Shown in pieces: positions 6,858-15,068 of a stretch of 21,051 nucleotides of DNA (within the stretch, counting starts at the first letter, position 1; each line of letters begins with the position of its first letter). This DNA is from an uncultured Phascolarctobacterium sp. (GTDB lineage Bacteria; Bacillota; Negativicutes; Acidaminococcales; Acidaminococcaceae): NCBI GenBank assembly GCA_905207485.1, contig CAJLLL010000036.1:1-21051 (forward strand), read 5' to 3'. The notes beneath the pieces were generated by a model. It did no database searches and was not told the DNA's origin. It worked only from the letters and a program-made list of their open reading frames with translations. A program made the position numbers and the translations under genes.

Positions 6858-8192
6858 TTATGCCCCGGTATTTAATTGTTCCTGCACTTTGGCAAGCGCT
6901 TCCAGCGCGCGTTCTGCCAGCATGGCATTTTTAAATTTTTTGCCGCGCACACGTTTGCCAAGCGGCGGTATCAGCCCAAAGTTTACGTTCATCGGCTGAA
7001 AATTTTTAATTTCCGGATTGCTTATATAATGCGCCAACGCCCCATGCGCCGTTTCCGGCGGAAAATCAACCGGCGCCTGTCCAAGCACTTTGCGGGCCGC
7101 GTGTATGCCGGCCATCAGGCCGGATGCCGCAGATTCCACATAACCTTCAACACCCGTAAACTGTCCGGCGAAAAATAAATTTGGCCTCTCGCGCATGCTA
7201 AAATCGCTGTTAAGCAGTTTGGGAGAATTGATATATGTATTTTTATGCATTACGCCGTAACGGACAAACTCTGCTTTTTCAAGTCCCGGTATCATACCGA
7301 AAACTCTTTTTTGTTCTCCCCATTTTAAATGCGTCTGAAAACCTACGATGTTGTACAGCGATGCCGCCGCATCATCCTGACGGAGCTGCACAACCGCATA
7401 TGCTTCTTTGCCGGTGCGTTTATCTACAAGCCCAACGGGTTTTAAAGGGCCGAAACGCATGGTATCCTCGCCGCGGCGCGCCATTTCTTCAATTGGCATG
7501 CAGGCTTCAAAAAACACTTCTTTTTCAAAATCTTTTACAGGCGCAAGTTCTGCCGTGCGCAAAGCTTCCCAAAAAGCAAGATATTCTTCTTTGGTTTCAA
7601 ACGGACAGTTCAAATAATCCGCATCGCCCTTATCATAGCGCGAAGCACGGTAAACTTTGCTGTAATCCAGCGAATCTGCCGTTACTATCGGTGCAGCCGC
7701 ATCGAAAAAGTGAAAATAATCTTCACCTGCCAGTTTGGCAATTTCTTCAGCAAGCGCTCCGTCTGTAAGCGGGCCGCTTGCGCAGATAACAACGCCGGGC
7801 AGGTTTTCCAGATTTGTTACTTCTTCATTTTTTACCGTAATCAGCGGATGGTTTTTAATTGTCTGCGTAACAGCTTCGGCAAAACCTTCACGGTCTACCG
7901 CCAGCGCACCGCCGGCCGGTACTTTATGCGCATCTGCGCATGCCATGATAACGCTGTCAAGGCGGCGCATTTCTTCTTTTAAAAGCCCTACGGCGTTTTC
8001 AATATTGCCGGCACGCAGAGAGTTGCTGCAAACAAGCTCGGCAAATTTACCGGTTTTATGTGCTTCGTCCGATTTAAGCGGGCGTTTTTCATACAGTATA
8101 ACCGGAACTCCGCGCTGCGCAAGCTGCCATGCCGCTTCGCAGCCTGCAAGCCCTGCGCCGATAACGTGTACAGGCTCATTTACTTTTTGCAC
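6858..8192 (-). CDS. trmFO: tRNA (m5U54) methyltransferase, folate/FAD-dependent, TrmFO
   Basis: 444 residues, the usual length. The GTG start at 8192 lies 17 bases inside topA, and AAAGGAAGGG sits about 12 bases upstream. The N-terminus HVIGAGLAGCEAAWQLA (9-25) binds FAD. ELVCSNSLR (52-60) contains Cys55, at the position of the catalytic/adduct cysteine region of Bacillus TrmFO. C-terminal sequence FAGQFTGVEGYVESAASGLMAG closes the flavin site. The enzyme uses methylenetetrahydrofolate and FADH2 to make ribothymidine at position 54 of the tRNA T-loop. The topA-trmFO-xerC order is the Bacillus one (topA-gid-codV). Confidence is high. Confidence 0.96.
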   Translation of the reverse strand: MQKVNEPVHVIGAGLAGCEAAWQLAQRGVPVILYEKRPLKSDEAHKTGKFAELVCSNSLRAGNIENAVGLLKEEMRRLDSVIMACADAHKVPAGGALAVDREGFAEAVTQTIKNHPLITVKNEEVTNLENLPGVVICASGPLTDGALAEEIAKLAGEDYFHFFDAAAPIVTADSLDYSKVYRASRYDKGDADYLNCPFETKEEYLAFWEALRTAELAPVKDFEKEVFFEACMPIEEMARRGEDTMRFGPLKPVGLVDKRTGKEAYAVVQLRQDDAAASLYNIVGFQTHLKWGEQKRVFGMIPGLEKAEFVRYGVMHKNTYINSPKLLNSDFSMRERPNLFFAGQFTGVEGYVESAASGLMAGIHAARKVLGQAPVDFPPETAHGALAHYISNPEIKNFQPMNVNFGLIPPLGKRVRGKKFKNAMLAERALEALAKVQEQLNTGA

Positions 8193-10293
8193 TTTTAGCA
8201 GCCGCCCTTCCTTTATAAGTTTTTACGGCGTCCTCACAGTTTTCGTTGGTGCAGAACAGCTTTTGCACGCCGTTTTTATCGGTTCTTTCAAACAGAACAT
8301 GTCCGCATTTCGGGCAGCGTTGTTCTGTAGGTTTATCCCATGATGTAAATTTGCATTCCGGATAGTTGGAGCAGCCATAAAATACCTTGCGCGTTTTGGT
8401 TTTGCGCTCGATAATATCGCCGCCGCAGTCCGGGCATTTTACGCCGATTTTTTTCAGTATCGGCTTGGTATTGCGGCATTCCGGAAAGCCCGGGCATGCC
8501 AAAAACTTACCATAGCGGCCCTGCTTATAAACCATCATACGTCCGCATTTTTCGCATTTAACATCGCTTACTTCGACAGGCGCTTCTACGGTTTCAATTT
8601 CTTTATCGGCTTTTTCCAAAAGATGTGAAAACGGTTCATAGAAGTTTTCCAGAACTTCGTTTTTATTTGCTTCATGTTCGGCAATTTCGTCCAGTTCTGT
8701 TTCCAGGTTAGCCGTAAACGGAATGTTGATAATATCTTTAAAATAGGTTGTCAGCATATTGACAATAAGTTCGCCAAGTTCGGTAGATACCAGTTTTTTG
8801 CCGTCTTTAACGATATAGCCGCGTTCCAGAATGGTCTGAATGGTCGGCGAATAGGTACTCGGCCTGCCGATGCCCTTTTCTTCCAGCTCTTTTACCAGAG
8901 TTGCCTCGGTAAAATGCGGAGGCGGTTCGGTAAAATGCTGTTCCGCAGGCATCAGTTTATAAAGTTTAACCGGAGTTTGCGCGGGAAGATATGGAACTTC
9001 CTTTTCTTTTTCATTGGCAAGTTCCTTTTTATCGCTCAATTTTAAAAAGCCGTCAAATTTAAGCACTGCGCCGCCTGCACGGAGCTGATAGCCTGCCGCG
9101 CCAATTAAAAGCGTGGTTACATCATACAGCGCCGCTTTCATCTGGCAGGCAACAGTGCGGTTCCAGATAAGTGTATAAAGTTTTAACTGGTCTTTGCTTA
9201 AATACGGTGCCACAGCTTCCGGAGTACGCTCTACAGAAGTCGGGCGGATAGCTTCATGCGCGTCCTGAGCATTCTTTTTGGTACTGTAAACATTAACGTG
9301 CTGCGGCACATACTCCGCACCATAAGTGCTGCCGATATAACTGCGTATTTCTGCCGTTGCCACGTCGGATAAACGCACGGAGTCGGTTCTCATATAGGTA
9401 ATTAAACCTACTGCCCCGCCTTTGCCAACGTTTACGCCTTCATAAAGCTGCTGCGCCAGCATCATGGTTTTTTTGGTGGAAAAGTTCAGCCTGCGCACGG
9501 CATCCTGCTGCAAACTGCTGGTAGTATACGGCGGCAGCGGGTTACGCTTGCGTTCTTTTTTGGATGCTTCTTCCACCACATAAGCTGCATCTTTTAAATC
9601 AGCTTCAACTTTTGCAGCTTCTTCGGCATTATGTATTTCTAATTTTTTGCCGTTGTATTTTACAACGTCCGCATCAAACAGCGGCGCTTTATCTTTTTCG
9701 CGCAGGCGTGCCGTAATAGTCCAGTATTCCTGCGGTACAAAATCGGCAATTTCTTTTTCACGGTCGCAAATTATTTTAACCGCAACAGTCTGCACGCGCC
9801 CGGCGCTTAATCCTTTGCGGATTTTGCGCCACAAAAGCGGGCTCAGCTGATAGCCAACAATACGGTCGATAATGCGGCGGGTCTGCTGCGCATCAACCAT
9901 GTCCAAATCAATTTTACGCGGATGTTTTAACGCATCTTTTACCGCGCCCGGCGTAATTTCATGAAACTCAATGCGGCAGTCGCTTTCGGGGTCTAACCCC
10001 AAAATATATGCCAGATGCCAGCCAATGGCTTCTCCTTCACGGTCAGGGTCAGTTGCGATATAAACTTTATCGGCTTTTTTGGCCGCCGTTTTAAGTTCCT
10101 TAATCAGTTCTCCCTTGCCGCGGATATTAATATATTTCGGTTCAAAGCCATTTTCAATATCCACGCCGAAAATGCTTTTGGGCAAATCACGCAGATGCCC
10201 CATGGAAGCACGCACGGTATAATTGCGTCCCAAAAACTTTTCTATGGTTTTCGATTTGGCGGGAGATTCCACAATCACTAAATTTTTAGCCAT
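8176..10293 (-). CDS. topA: DNA topoisomerase I
   Basis: 705 residues. The Toprim domain is N-terminal, with Glu9 in VESPAKSKTI and DPDREGE at 82-88 for magnesium binding. The catalytic tyrosine is Tyr300 in ITYMRTDS, within the type IA central domain. Three C4 zinc-ribbon modules follow from about residue 578: CEKCG...CPGFPEC, CPDCG...CSNYPEC and CPKCG...CTNENC. The enzyme relaxes negative supercoils. TTTAGGAGG lies before the ATG, overlapping the dprA stop codon, so dprA and topA are tightly coupled; the 3' end overlaps trmFO. Everything expected is present. Confidence 0.97.
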   Translation of the reverse strand: MAKNLVIVESPAKSKTIEKFLGRNYTVRASMGHLRDLPKSIFGVDIENGFEPKYINIRGKGELIKELKTAAKKADKVYIATDPDREGEAIGWHLAYILGLDPESDCRIEFHEITPGAVKDALKHPRKIDLDMVDAQQTRRIIDRIVGYQLSPLLWRKIRKGLSAGRVQTVAVKIICDREKEIADFVPQEYWTITARLREKDKAPLFDADVVKYNGKKLEIHNAEEAAKVEADLKDAAYVVEEASKKERKRNPLPPYTTSSLQQDAVRRLNFSTKKTMMLAQQLYEGVNVGKGGAVGLITYMRTDSVRLSDVATAEIRSYIGSTYGAEYVPQHVNVYSTKKNAQDAHEAIRPTSVERTPEAVAPYLSKDQLKLYTLIWNRTVACQMKAALYDVTTLLIGAAGYQLRAGGAVLKFDGFLKLSDKKELANEKEKEVPYLPAQTPVKLYKLMPAEQHFTEPPPHFTEATLVKELEEKGIGRPSTYSPTIQTILERGYIVKDGKKLVSTELGELIVNMLTTYFKDIINIPFTANLETELDEIAEHEANKNEVLENFYEPFSHLLEKADKEIETVEAPVEVSDVKCEKCGRMMVYKQGRYGKFLACPGFPECRNTKPILKKIGVKCPDCGGDIIERKTKTRKVFYGCSNYPECKFTSWDKPTEQRCPKCGHVLFERTDKNGVQKLFCTNENCEDAVKTYKGRAAAKSAKSK

Positions 10294-10304
10294 TCAATGT
10301 CCTC

Positions 10305-11390
10305 CTAAAGCAGGTAATAGCTGCGGGCGGCGGTTTGCGCCACTCTGCCGCTCAGTTCCAAATCCAAAAGGCCCATCCCGGCCGCTGCCAGGTCAAGCCC
10401 GGTTTTTTCCAGTATTTCATCAAGCGAAAGCGGCTCAAAACTTAATACTTTCAAAAGTGCTTTCGCATTATCGTCAAGTTCTTTGTTTTCGTCAGCGTTA
10501 TCAAACAATGCCGTCTGCTGCGGCTGCGCAGATATTTTTATGCTTTCCAGTATATCTTCCGGTTTATCCACAAGCTGTGCGCCGCTTTTTATAAGGCTGT
10601 GGCAGCCTATGCTTGTTGGTAGGAAAATACTGCCGGGCACGCAGTAAACATCATGCCCTTCATCCATTGCATATTCAGCGGTAATCATAGCGCCGCTTTT
10701 TTTGGCGGCTTCTACTACAAGTATGCCCTGCGTCATGCCGTTAATAATGCGGTTGCGCGCCGGAAAATTATGCGCCCTGGGCGGCGTTCCCGGCGGAAAC
10801 TCGGTAACAAGTGCGCCGTGAGCGCAAATTTCATTAAATAAAGCTTTATTAACCGCAGGATATGCTATATCAATGCCGCAGCCCAAAACAGCAACCGTTG
10901 CGCCGCCTGCGGCAAGAGCCCCGCGGTGAGCTTCCGTATCAATGCCTTTGGCACCGCCGCTTACTATGGCAATGCCTGCGGCGGCAAGGTCAGCAGCAAA
11001 AACACCTGCTGCTTTTAATCCATAGCCGGATGCTTCACGCGAACCGACAATGCCGATGCTGCCGCGTAAATCCGGCAGGCTGCCTTTTACATAAAGCACC
11101 TGCGGCGGCGAGGCAATTTGCCGTAAACTGTAAGGGTACTGCTCATCCTGCGGCGTTAAAACCGTTATACTGTTTGTTTCGCAAAAGTTTTTAAGCCAGT
11201 CAGGGTAATCAAAATCCCTTCTGGCAATGAATTTTGTAACTTCTTTTTCATTCAATCCGGCTTCGCGCCATAATTCAGGCGCCGCCATATATGCTTCGGC
11301 AGCGTTTTTAAATTTCGCTGCCATATCCATCAGGCCTGCGCTGCGTGTGCCAAAAGCGGCGTACAGCGCTGCCAGATAATATTTTTCCAA
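10305..11390 (-). CDS. dprA: DNA processing protein DprA (Smf)
   Basis: 361 residues if translation starts at the TTG at 11390 (MEKYYLAALYAAFG), with GGGGTG six bases upstream. The frame stays open to another TTG at 11420, but that codon is only a few bases from the predicted transcription start and is unlikely; a GTG at 11399 is a further option. After an N-terminal SAM-like region comes the Rossmann-like core: GIVGSREASGYG, IVSGGAKGIDTEAHRGAL, AVLGCGIDIAYP and FPARNRIINGM. A DprA-type winged helix is at the C-terminus. DprA loads RecA onto incoming single-stranded DNA during natural transformation. The gene heads the dprA-topA-trmFO transcript. Confidence 0.94.
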   Translation of the reverse strand: MEKYYLAALYAAFGTRSAGLMDMAAKFKNAAEAYMAAPELWREAGLNEKEVTKFIARRDFDYPDWLKNFCETNSITVLTPQDEQYPYSLRQIASPPQVLYVKGSLPDLRGSIGIVGSREASGYGLKAAGVFAADLAAAGIAIVSGGAKGIDTEAHRGALAAGGATVAVLGCGIDIAYPAVNKALFNEICAHGALVTEFPPGTPPRAHNFPARNRIINGMTQGILVVEAAKKSGAMITAEYAMDEGHDVYCVPGSIFLPTSIGCHSLIKSGAQLVDKPEDILESIKISAQPQQTALFDNADENKELDDNAKALLKVLSFEPLSLDEILEKTGLDLAAAGMGLLDLELSGRVAQTAARSYYLL

Positions 11391-11429
11391 ACAACACACC
11401 CCAAAATAATGTATCCGCAAATTCGCTTC

Positions 11430-11458
11430 ATTATAATGGTTAAATCATTTGCTGTCAA
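11430..11458 (-). promoter_or_regulatory. Full-consensus sigma-A promoter of dprA-topA-trmFO
   Basis: Minus-strand TTGACA (11453-11458), exactly 17 bases, then TATAAT (11430-11435). Both hexamers are perfect. The -35 box lies within the last codons of the glycosyltransferase gene (its stop is at 11445-11447). Transcription should start near 11423, which argues for a dprA start downstream of 11420. Confidence 0.85.
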
Positions 11459-12581
11459 GCCCGTCTAATGTTTTTAACACAAAATCGGCCACGGCGGCTG
11501 CGGCAAAAGGCTTGCCGTAAACTTCGCGCCTGCGGCGGCGCAGCCTGTTTTTTTCTTCTGTATCAAGTTCCGCATATTTTTTTACAAAGCCGCACACTTC
11601 CTGCGGCGTAGCGGCAATGTGCGCTTCACACTTTCCGCAAAGATATTCCGCGTTGCGCACTTCCTGCCCCGGCAGCGGGTCATATAAAATATATTCCGTG
11701 CCGATGGCAAGCGTTTCGGCAGAAGTAAGCCCGCCTGCCTTGCTGATTACAATATCCGCACTGCGCAAAAGCTGCGGCAGCTCGGCTATAAAATCAAGCA
11801 CCATTACATTCGGCAGCGCCATTTTTTTCAGCCGCTCAGCAAGTTCCGCATTATGCCCTGTTACAGCGGCAATTTTTAACCCTTCAACTCCGCAATGGGC
11901 TGTAAGCGCGCGCAAAAGCTCAGGCATCGGCAGCAAACCGTCGCCGCCGCCCATTACAAGGCACAGCGTATCGTTTTTGGCATAACCGAGGCGTTCACGC
12001 CATTTATCGCGCTCAAACGGCACATTGAACGCCTCGCGTATCGGTATGCCTGTAGCTATGGCAGGTATGCCTAATTCCGGCGGCACTTCAACATCGGCAC
12101 CGGCCGTAAAATAAGCGTTAAGCCCTTTATAAATCCACCAATGGTGAAAATTAAAATCGGTAATAACCGCGCCAACCCATAAACCGGGTGCACAGCGGCG
12201 TTTATACTGCGTCATTACGCCCGCCGGCGTGGGGTGCGTTACAATTACGGCATCCGGAGCCGTTTTCTTTATAAATCCCTGCGCAAGATAAGAAAGCAGC
12301 ATATTTAAAAAATCGCGCAGCCATAGACTATCGTTGCCGGTGTTGCTCCAGCGGTACGCAATATCGTACACCTTTGGCACATGCTTTAATATCCCGATAT
12401 AGCCGCCAAGAATAATATTGCCCAGCCATTTCGGAAAAAAATCAAAGGCGCTGCCGTTAACAACTTTTACGTTATCATGTTTTCTGAATGCTTCTTCAAG
12501 CGCTTCCGCCGCCATTTTATGCCCGCTGCCGAGCGGCGCCGAAAGCAAAAGCACCGTATATTTTTGAGCCGTTAAAGACAT
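11445..12581 (-). CDS. MGDG synthase/UgtP-type glycosyltransferase
   Basis: 378 residues of the GT-B fold. The N-terminal domain has GSGH at 18-21 (SAPLGSGHKMAAEAL), the mark of the monogalactosyldiacylglycerol synthase/UgtP branch of family GT28. The C-terminal nucleotide-sugar domain has VMGGGDGL near 208-215 and SKAGGLTSAETLA near 284-296. Relatives transfer glucose or galactose to diacylglycerol at the inner membrane face; the acceptor and sugar here are not readable from sequence. GAGG lies eight bases before the ATG. No terminator follows: the dprA promoter overlaps its end, so readthrough into dprA is likely. It is divergent from the nicotinate phosphoribosyltransferase gene. Confidence 0.85.
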   Translation of the reverse strand: MSLTAQKYTVLLLSAPLGSGHKMAAEALEEAFRKHDNVKVVNGSAFDFFPKWLGNIILGGYIGILKHVPKVYDIAYRWSNTGNDSLWLRDFLNMLLSYLAQGFIKKTAPDAVIVTHPTPAGVMTQYKRRCAPGLWVGAVITDFNFHHWWIYKGLNAYFTAGADVEVPPELGIPAIATGIPIREAFNVPFERDKWRERLGYAKNDTLCLVMGGGDGLLPMPELLRALTAHCGVEGLKIAAVTGHNAELAERLKKMALPNVMVLDFIAELPQLLRSADIVISKAGGLTSAETLAIGTEYILYDPLPGQEVRNAEYLCGKCEAHIAATPQEVCGFVKKYAELDTEEKNRLRRRRREVYGKPFAAAAVADFVLKTLDGLDSK

Positions 12582-12617
12582 TTAACAAACCTCATAGAAA
12601 ATTTTTTGTGAAATAAC

Positions 12618-12646
12618 TTGAACCTGTTATCAAAATAATATATCAT
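12618..12646 (+). promoter_or_regulatory. Promoter of the nicotinate phosphoribosyltransferase gene
   Basis: TTGAAC (12618-12623), 17-base spacer, TATCAT (12641-12646). Transcription would start near 12653, leaving a leader of about 57 bases that contains a perfect palindrome. Confidence 0.65.
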
Positions 12647-12663
12647 AAATAGCAATTAGTAAA
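12635..12663 (-). promoter_or_regulatory. Divergent promoter of the glycosyltransferase gene
   Basis: Minus-strand TTTACT (12658-12663), 17 bases, TATTAT (12635-12640). It overlaps the promoter of the plus-strand gene, so the two may compete for polymerase. The -35 is weak. Confidence 0.45.
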
Positions 12664-12669
12664 GAAATT

Positions 12670-12687
12670 AAACATAATTTTATGTTT
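12670..12687. promoter_or_regulatory. Perfect palindrome in the leader of the nicotinate phosphoribosyltransferase gene
   Basis: AAACATAA-TT-TTATGTTT: 8-base arms without mismatch around two bases, roughly 17-35 bases downstream of the predicted transcription start. This is a candidate operator for a regulator of NAD salvage; the cognate protein cannot be named. Confidence 0.45.
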
Positions 12688-12709
12688 GTAAATTTTATTG
12701 GAGGCATTT

Positions 12710-13762
12710 ATGCAAGAAAGATTACCTGTTGAACATTTTCATTTTCCGGTAGAAAAAATTAAGGCTGGTTATTATTCGGACGCTTATTTTCTGCGCACGC
12801 AGGAAATTTTAAACGGCGATAATCACCATCCCCGTGTGATGATGCAGGTTTTTACCCGTGAAAAAGTTGTTGTATGCGGCATTGATGAGTGCATTGCGCT
12901 TATAAAAACCTGCGCCCACAACCCTGAAAACATTACCATTCATGCACTGCATGACGGCGACGAAGTTGAGCCGTGGGAAACTTTAATGACCATTGAAGGC
13001 GACCTTGCCGACTTTGCGCATTTAGAGACCATTTACCTTGGCATTCTGGCGCGCCAGAGCCGCATTGCCACCAACGTGCGCCGCACTGTGGAAGCAGCCA
13101 ACGGCAAACAGGTGCTCTTCTTCCCAGCGCGCTACGATACTTGGCAAACGCAGGAATGTGATGGTTACGCAGCCAAAATCGGCGGCATTAAAGGCTTTTC
13201 CACTGATGCCAACGCATTGGCAAGCGGCGGTAAAGGCCTCGGCACAATTCCCCACGCATTAATTGCATCTTACAAAGGCGATACCGTTGCCGCAACCGCT
13301 GCATTCGACAAATATGTAAACCCCAAAATTGCCCGCATTGCACTGGTTGATTTTAACAACGACTGCGTTAACACAGCGCTTGCCGTTGCCCGCAAATTAG
13401 GCAAAAACCTTGCTGGCGTGCGCCTTGATACCAGCGGCACCATGGTAGATAAAAGCCTGTTAGGCCAGCTTGGCATGTTTAACCCCACCGGCGTATGCAA
13501 GGAACTTGTTTGGAACGTACGCCGCGCGTTGGATGCCGAAGGCTTCAACCATGTAAAAATTATCGTTTCCGGCGGCTTTAACCCGCAGCGCATTAAAGAA
13601 TTTGAAGCGCTTGGCGTGCCGGTTGACACTTACGCTGTAGGCAGCAGCCTGTTTGACGGCAACATTAACTTTACCGCCGATATCGTTATGGTTGACGGCA
13701 AAGAATGTGCCAAAGCAGGACGCAAACACCTGCCTAACCCGCGTCTGGAACTTGTAAAATAA
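12710..13762 (+). CDS. pncB: Nicotinate phosphoribosyltransferase
   Basis: 350 residues from the ATG at 12710, which has TTGGAGG six bases upstream; a TTG four codons earlier would place this site inside the gene. This is the short form of the family (bacterial/archaeal Ta1145-like). FFPARYDTWQTQECDGYAAK-type sequence lies near 135-155, GVRLDTSGTMVDKS near 235-250 and IIVSGGFNPQRI near 282-294, which are the PRPP/phosphate and nicotinate site strands of the barrel. It converts nicotinate and PRPP to nicotinate mononucleotide with ATP, the Preiss-Handler route to NAD. The gene is monocistronic: own promoter, strong terminator 9 bases after the stop. No other NAD gene is in the window. Confidence 0.9.
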   Translation: MQERLPVEHFHFPVEKIKAGYYSDAYFLRTQEILNGDNHHPRVMMQVFTREKVVVCGIDECIALIKTCAHNPENITIHALHDGDEVEPWETLMTIEGDLADFAHLETIYLGILARQSRIATNVRRTVEAANGKQVLFFPARYDTWQTQECDGYAAKIGGIKGFSTDANALASGGKGLGTIPHALIASYKGDTVAATAAFDKYVNPKIARIALVDFNNDCVNTALAVARKLGKNLAGVRLDTSGTMVDKSLLGQLGMFNPTGVCKELVWNVRRALDAEGFNHVKIIVSGGFNPQRIKEFEALGVPVDTYAVGSSLFDGNINFTADIVMVDGKECAKAGRKHLPNPRLELVK

Positions 13763-13770
13763 ACACAAAA

Positions 13771-13800
13771 AGCACTGCGTAATGCAGTGCTTATTTTTTA
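13771..13800 (+). terminator. Intrinsic terminator after nicotinate phosphoribosyltransferase
   Basis: AGCACTGC/GCAGTGCT perfect 8-bp stem with a GTAAT loop (13771-13791) followed by TATTTTTTA. The hydF start is only 25 bases further, with no clear promoter between, so hydF may depend on partial readthrough or on an unrecognised promoter inside pncB. Confidence 0.9.
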
Positions 13801-13815
13801 AAGAAAGGCATTATT

Positions 13816-15030
13816 ATGGATTTAAACGCAACACCATCGGCAGAACGTACCCATATAGGTATTTTCGGCAAACGCAACGCAGGCAAATCAAGCCTTATTA
13901 ACGCCATTACGGGCCAAAACCTTGCCATTGTATCCGACACCAAAGGCACAACAACCGACCCTGTATATAAAGCAATGGAAATTTTGCCGCTCGGCCCGGT
14001 AATGATTATCGACACACCGGGCATCGACGACGAAGGAGAGCTCGGCGCCATGCGCGTGGAAAAAGCAGTACAGGTGCTTAATAAAACCGATATAGCCGTA
14101 CTTGTTATCGACGGCACACTGGGTCCGGATAAAGAAGATACTGCCCTGCTTAAACGCATCAAAGAAAAAAAACTGCCTGTTATCGCCGTCTTTACCAAAG
14201 CAGAGAAAAATATTAATTTATCAGAATTTGAAAAAATTCTCGGCATAAAATGCATTGCTGTAGATTCTGCCACAGGCAAAAACGTACCGGAACTGCGCCT
14301 TGCCCTTGCCGCTCTTGTGCCGGATAAAAAAGACCCGCAGCAGCTTGTAGGCGATTTGGTTCAGCCCGGCGACATTGCCGTTTTGGTTGTGCCGGTAGAC
14401 AGCGCCGCTCCCAAAGGAAGGCTGATACTGCCTCAGCAGCAGGTTATCCGCGGGCTTTTAGATGCCGGCGCCATTCCGGTTGTTACGCGCGACAGCGAAC
14501 TGACAATAACGCTTAATGCGCTTAAACAAAAACCTAAAATCATAATTACCGACAGCCAGGTATTCGGGTTTGTTGCCAAAACGGTGCCGCAAGACATTCT
14601 TTTGACATCATTTTCTATTTTATTTGCCCGCTACAAAGGCAATTTACTTGAAGCCGTACGCAGCGTAAATACCTTAAAAGAAATTAAAAACGGAGACAGA
14701 ATTTTAATCAGCGAAGGCTGCACCCATCACCGCCAGTGCGGCGATATAGGCACCGTTAAACTGCCTGCATGGATAAAAAAATTTACAGGTGCCGAACCAC
14801 AGTTTGAATGGACAAGCGGCACAGGCTTTGCCGAAGATTTAACATGCTATAAACTAATAATTCACTGCGGCGGCTGCATGCTTAACGAAAAAGAAATGCA
14901 GCACCGCATCCAGTTCGCGCAAAAACAAGGCGTGCCAATTACAAATTACGGCATTGCCATTGCTTATATTAACGGCATTCTCCGCCGCACATTAGGCCCA
15001 TTTCCCGATATTTTAAAAGAGTTAAAATAA
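13816..15030 (+). CDS. hydF: [FeFe]-hydrogenase H-cluster maturation GTPase HydF
   Basis: 404 residues. An N-terminal Era/TrmE-like GTPase domain has Walker A GKRNAGKSS (18-26), switch region KGTTTDPV and DTPG at 66-69. The central dimerisation domain leads to the C-terminal cluster-binding motif: Cys302-x-His304 (GCTHHRQCG) and HCGGC at 350-354. This matches the CxH...HCxxC pattern of HydF. HydF is the scaffold that carries the 2Fe precursor built by HydE and HydG to the hydrogenase, so the organism probably makes hydrogen by fermentation or oxidises it; hydE, hydG and the hydrogenase are not in the window. AAAGG lies eight bases before the ATG. Confidence 0.95.
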   Translation: MDLNATPSAERTHIGIFGKRNAGKSSLINAITGQNLAIVSDTKGTTTDPVYKAMEILPLGPVMIIDTPGIDDEGELGAMRVEKAVQVLNKTDIAVLVIDGTLGPDKEDTALLKRIKEKKLPVIAVFTKAEKNINLSEFEKILGIKCIAVDSATGKNVPELRLALAALVPDKKDPQQLVGDLVQPGDIAVLVVPVDSAAPKGRLILPQQQVIRGLLDAGAIPVVTRDSELTITLNALKQKPKIIITDSQVFGFVAKTVPQDILLTSFSILFARYKGNLLEAVRSVNTLKEIKNGDRILISEGCTHHRQCGDIGTVKLPAWIKKFTGAEPQFEWTSGTGFAEDLTCYKLIIHCGGCMLNEKEMQHRIQFAQKQGVPITNYGIAIAYINGILRRTLGPFPDILKELK

Positions 15031-15058
15031 AAAAGAGCAGGTTCACCTGCTCTTTTTT
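15028..15058. terminator. Bidirectional terminator between hydF and the GntR gene
   Basis: AAAAGAGCAGG-TTCA-CCTGCTCTTTT gives an 11-bp stem with A-runs on one side and T-runs on the other, so it can terminate hydF on the plus strand (TTTTTTAT) and the GntR transcript on the minus strand (TTTTTTATTTT). Confidence 0.92.
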
Positions 15059-15068
15059 ATTACTGTTT

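Noticed and set aside
7235..8343. Several long plus-strand open frames opposite trmFO and topA
   Set aside because: Low-complexity, Cys/His/Ser-rich translations with no initiation signals; antisense shadows of two well-recognised genes.
12599..12613. CodY-box-like AATTTTTTGTGAAAT before the glycosyltransferase gene
   Set aside because: It is not palindromic and lies in a poly-T stretch; a score of 11/15 here is not distinguishable from chance.
13791..14279. 162-codon minus-strand open frame opposite hydF
   Set aside because: HydF motifs are complete in the other strand, and the antisense product has no plausible domain or ribosome site.
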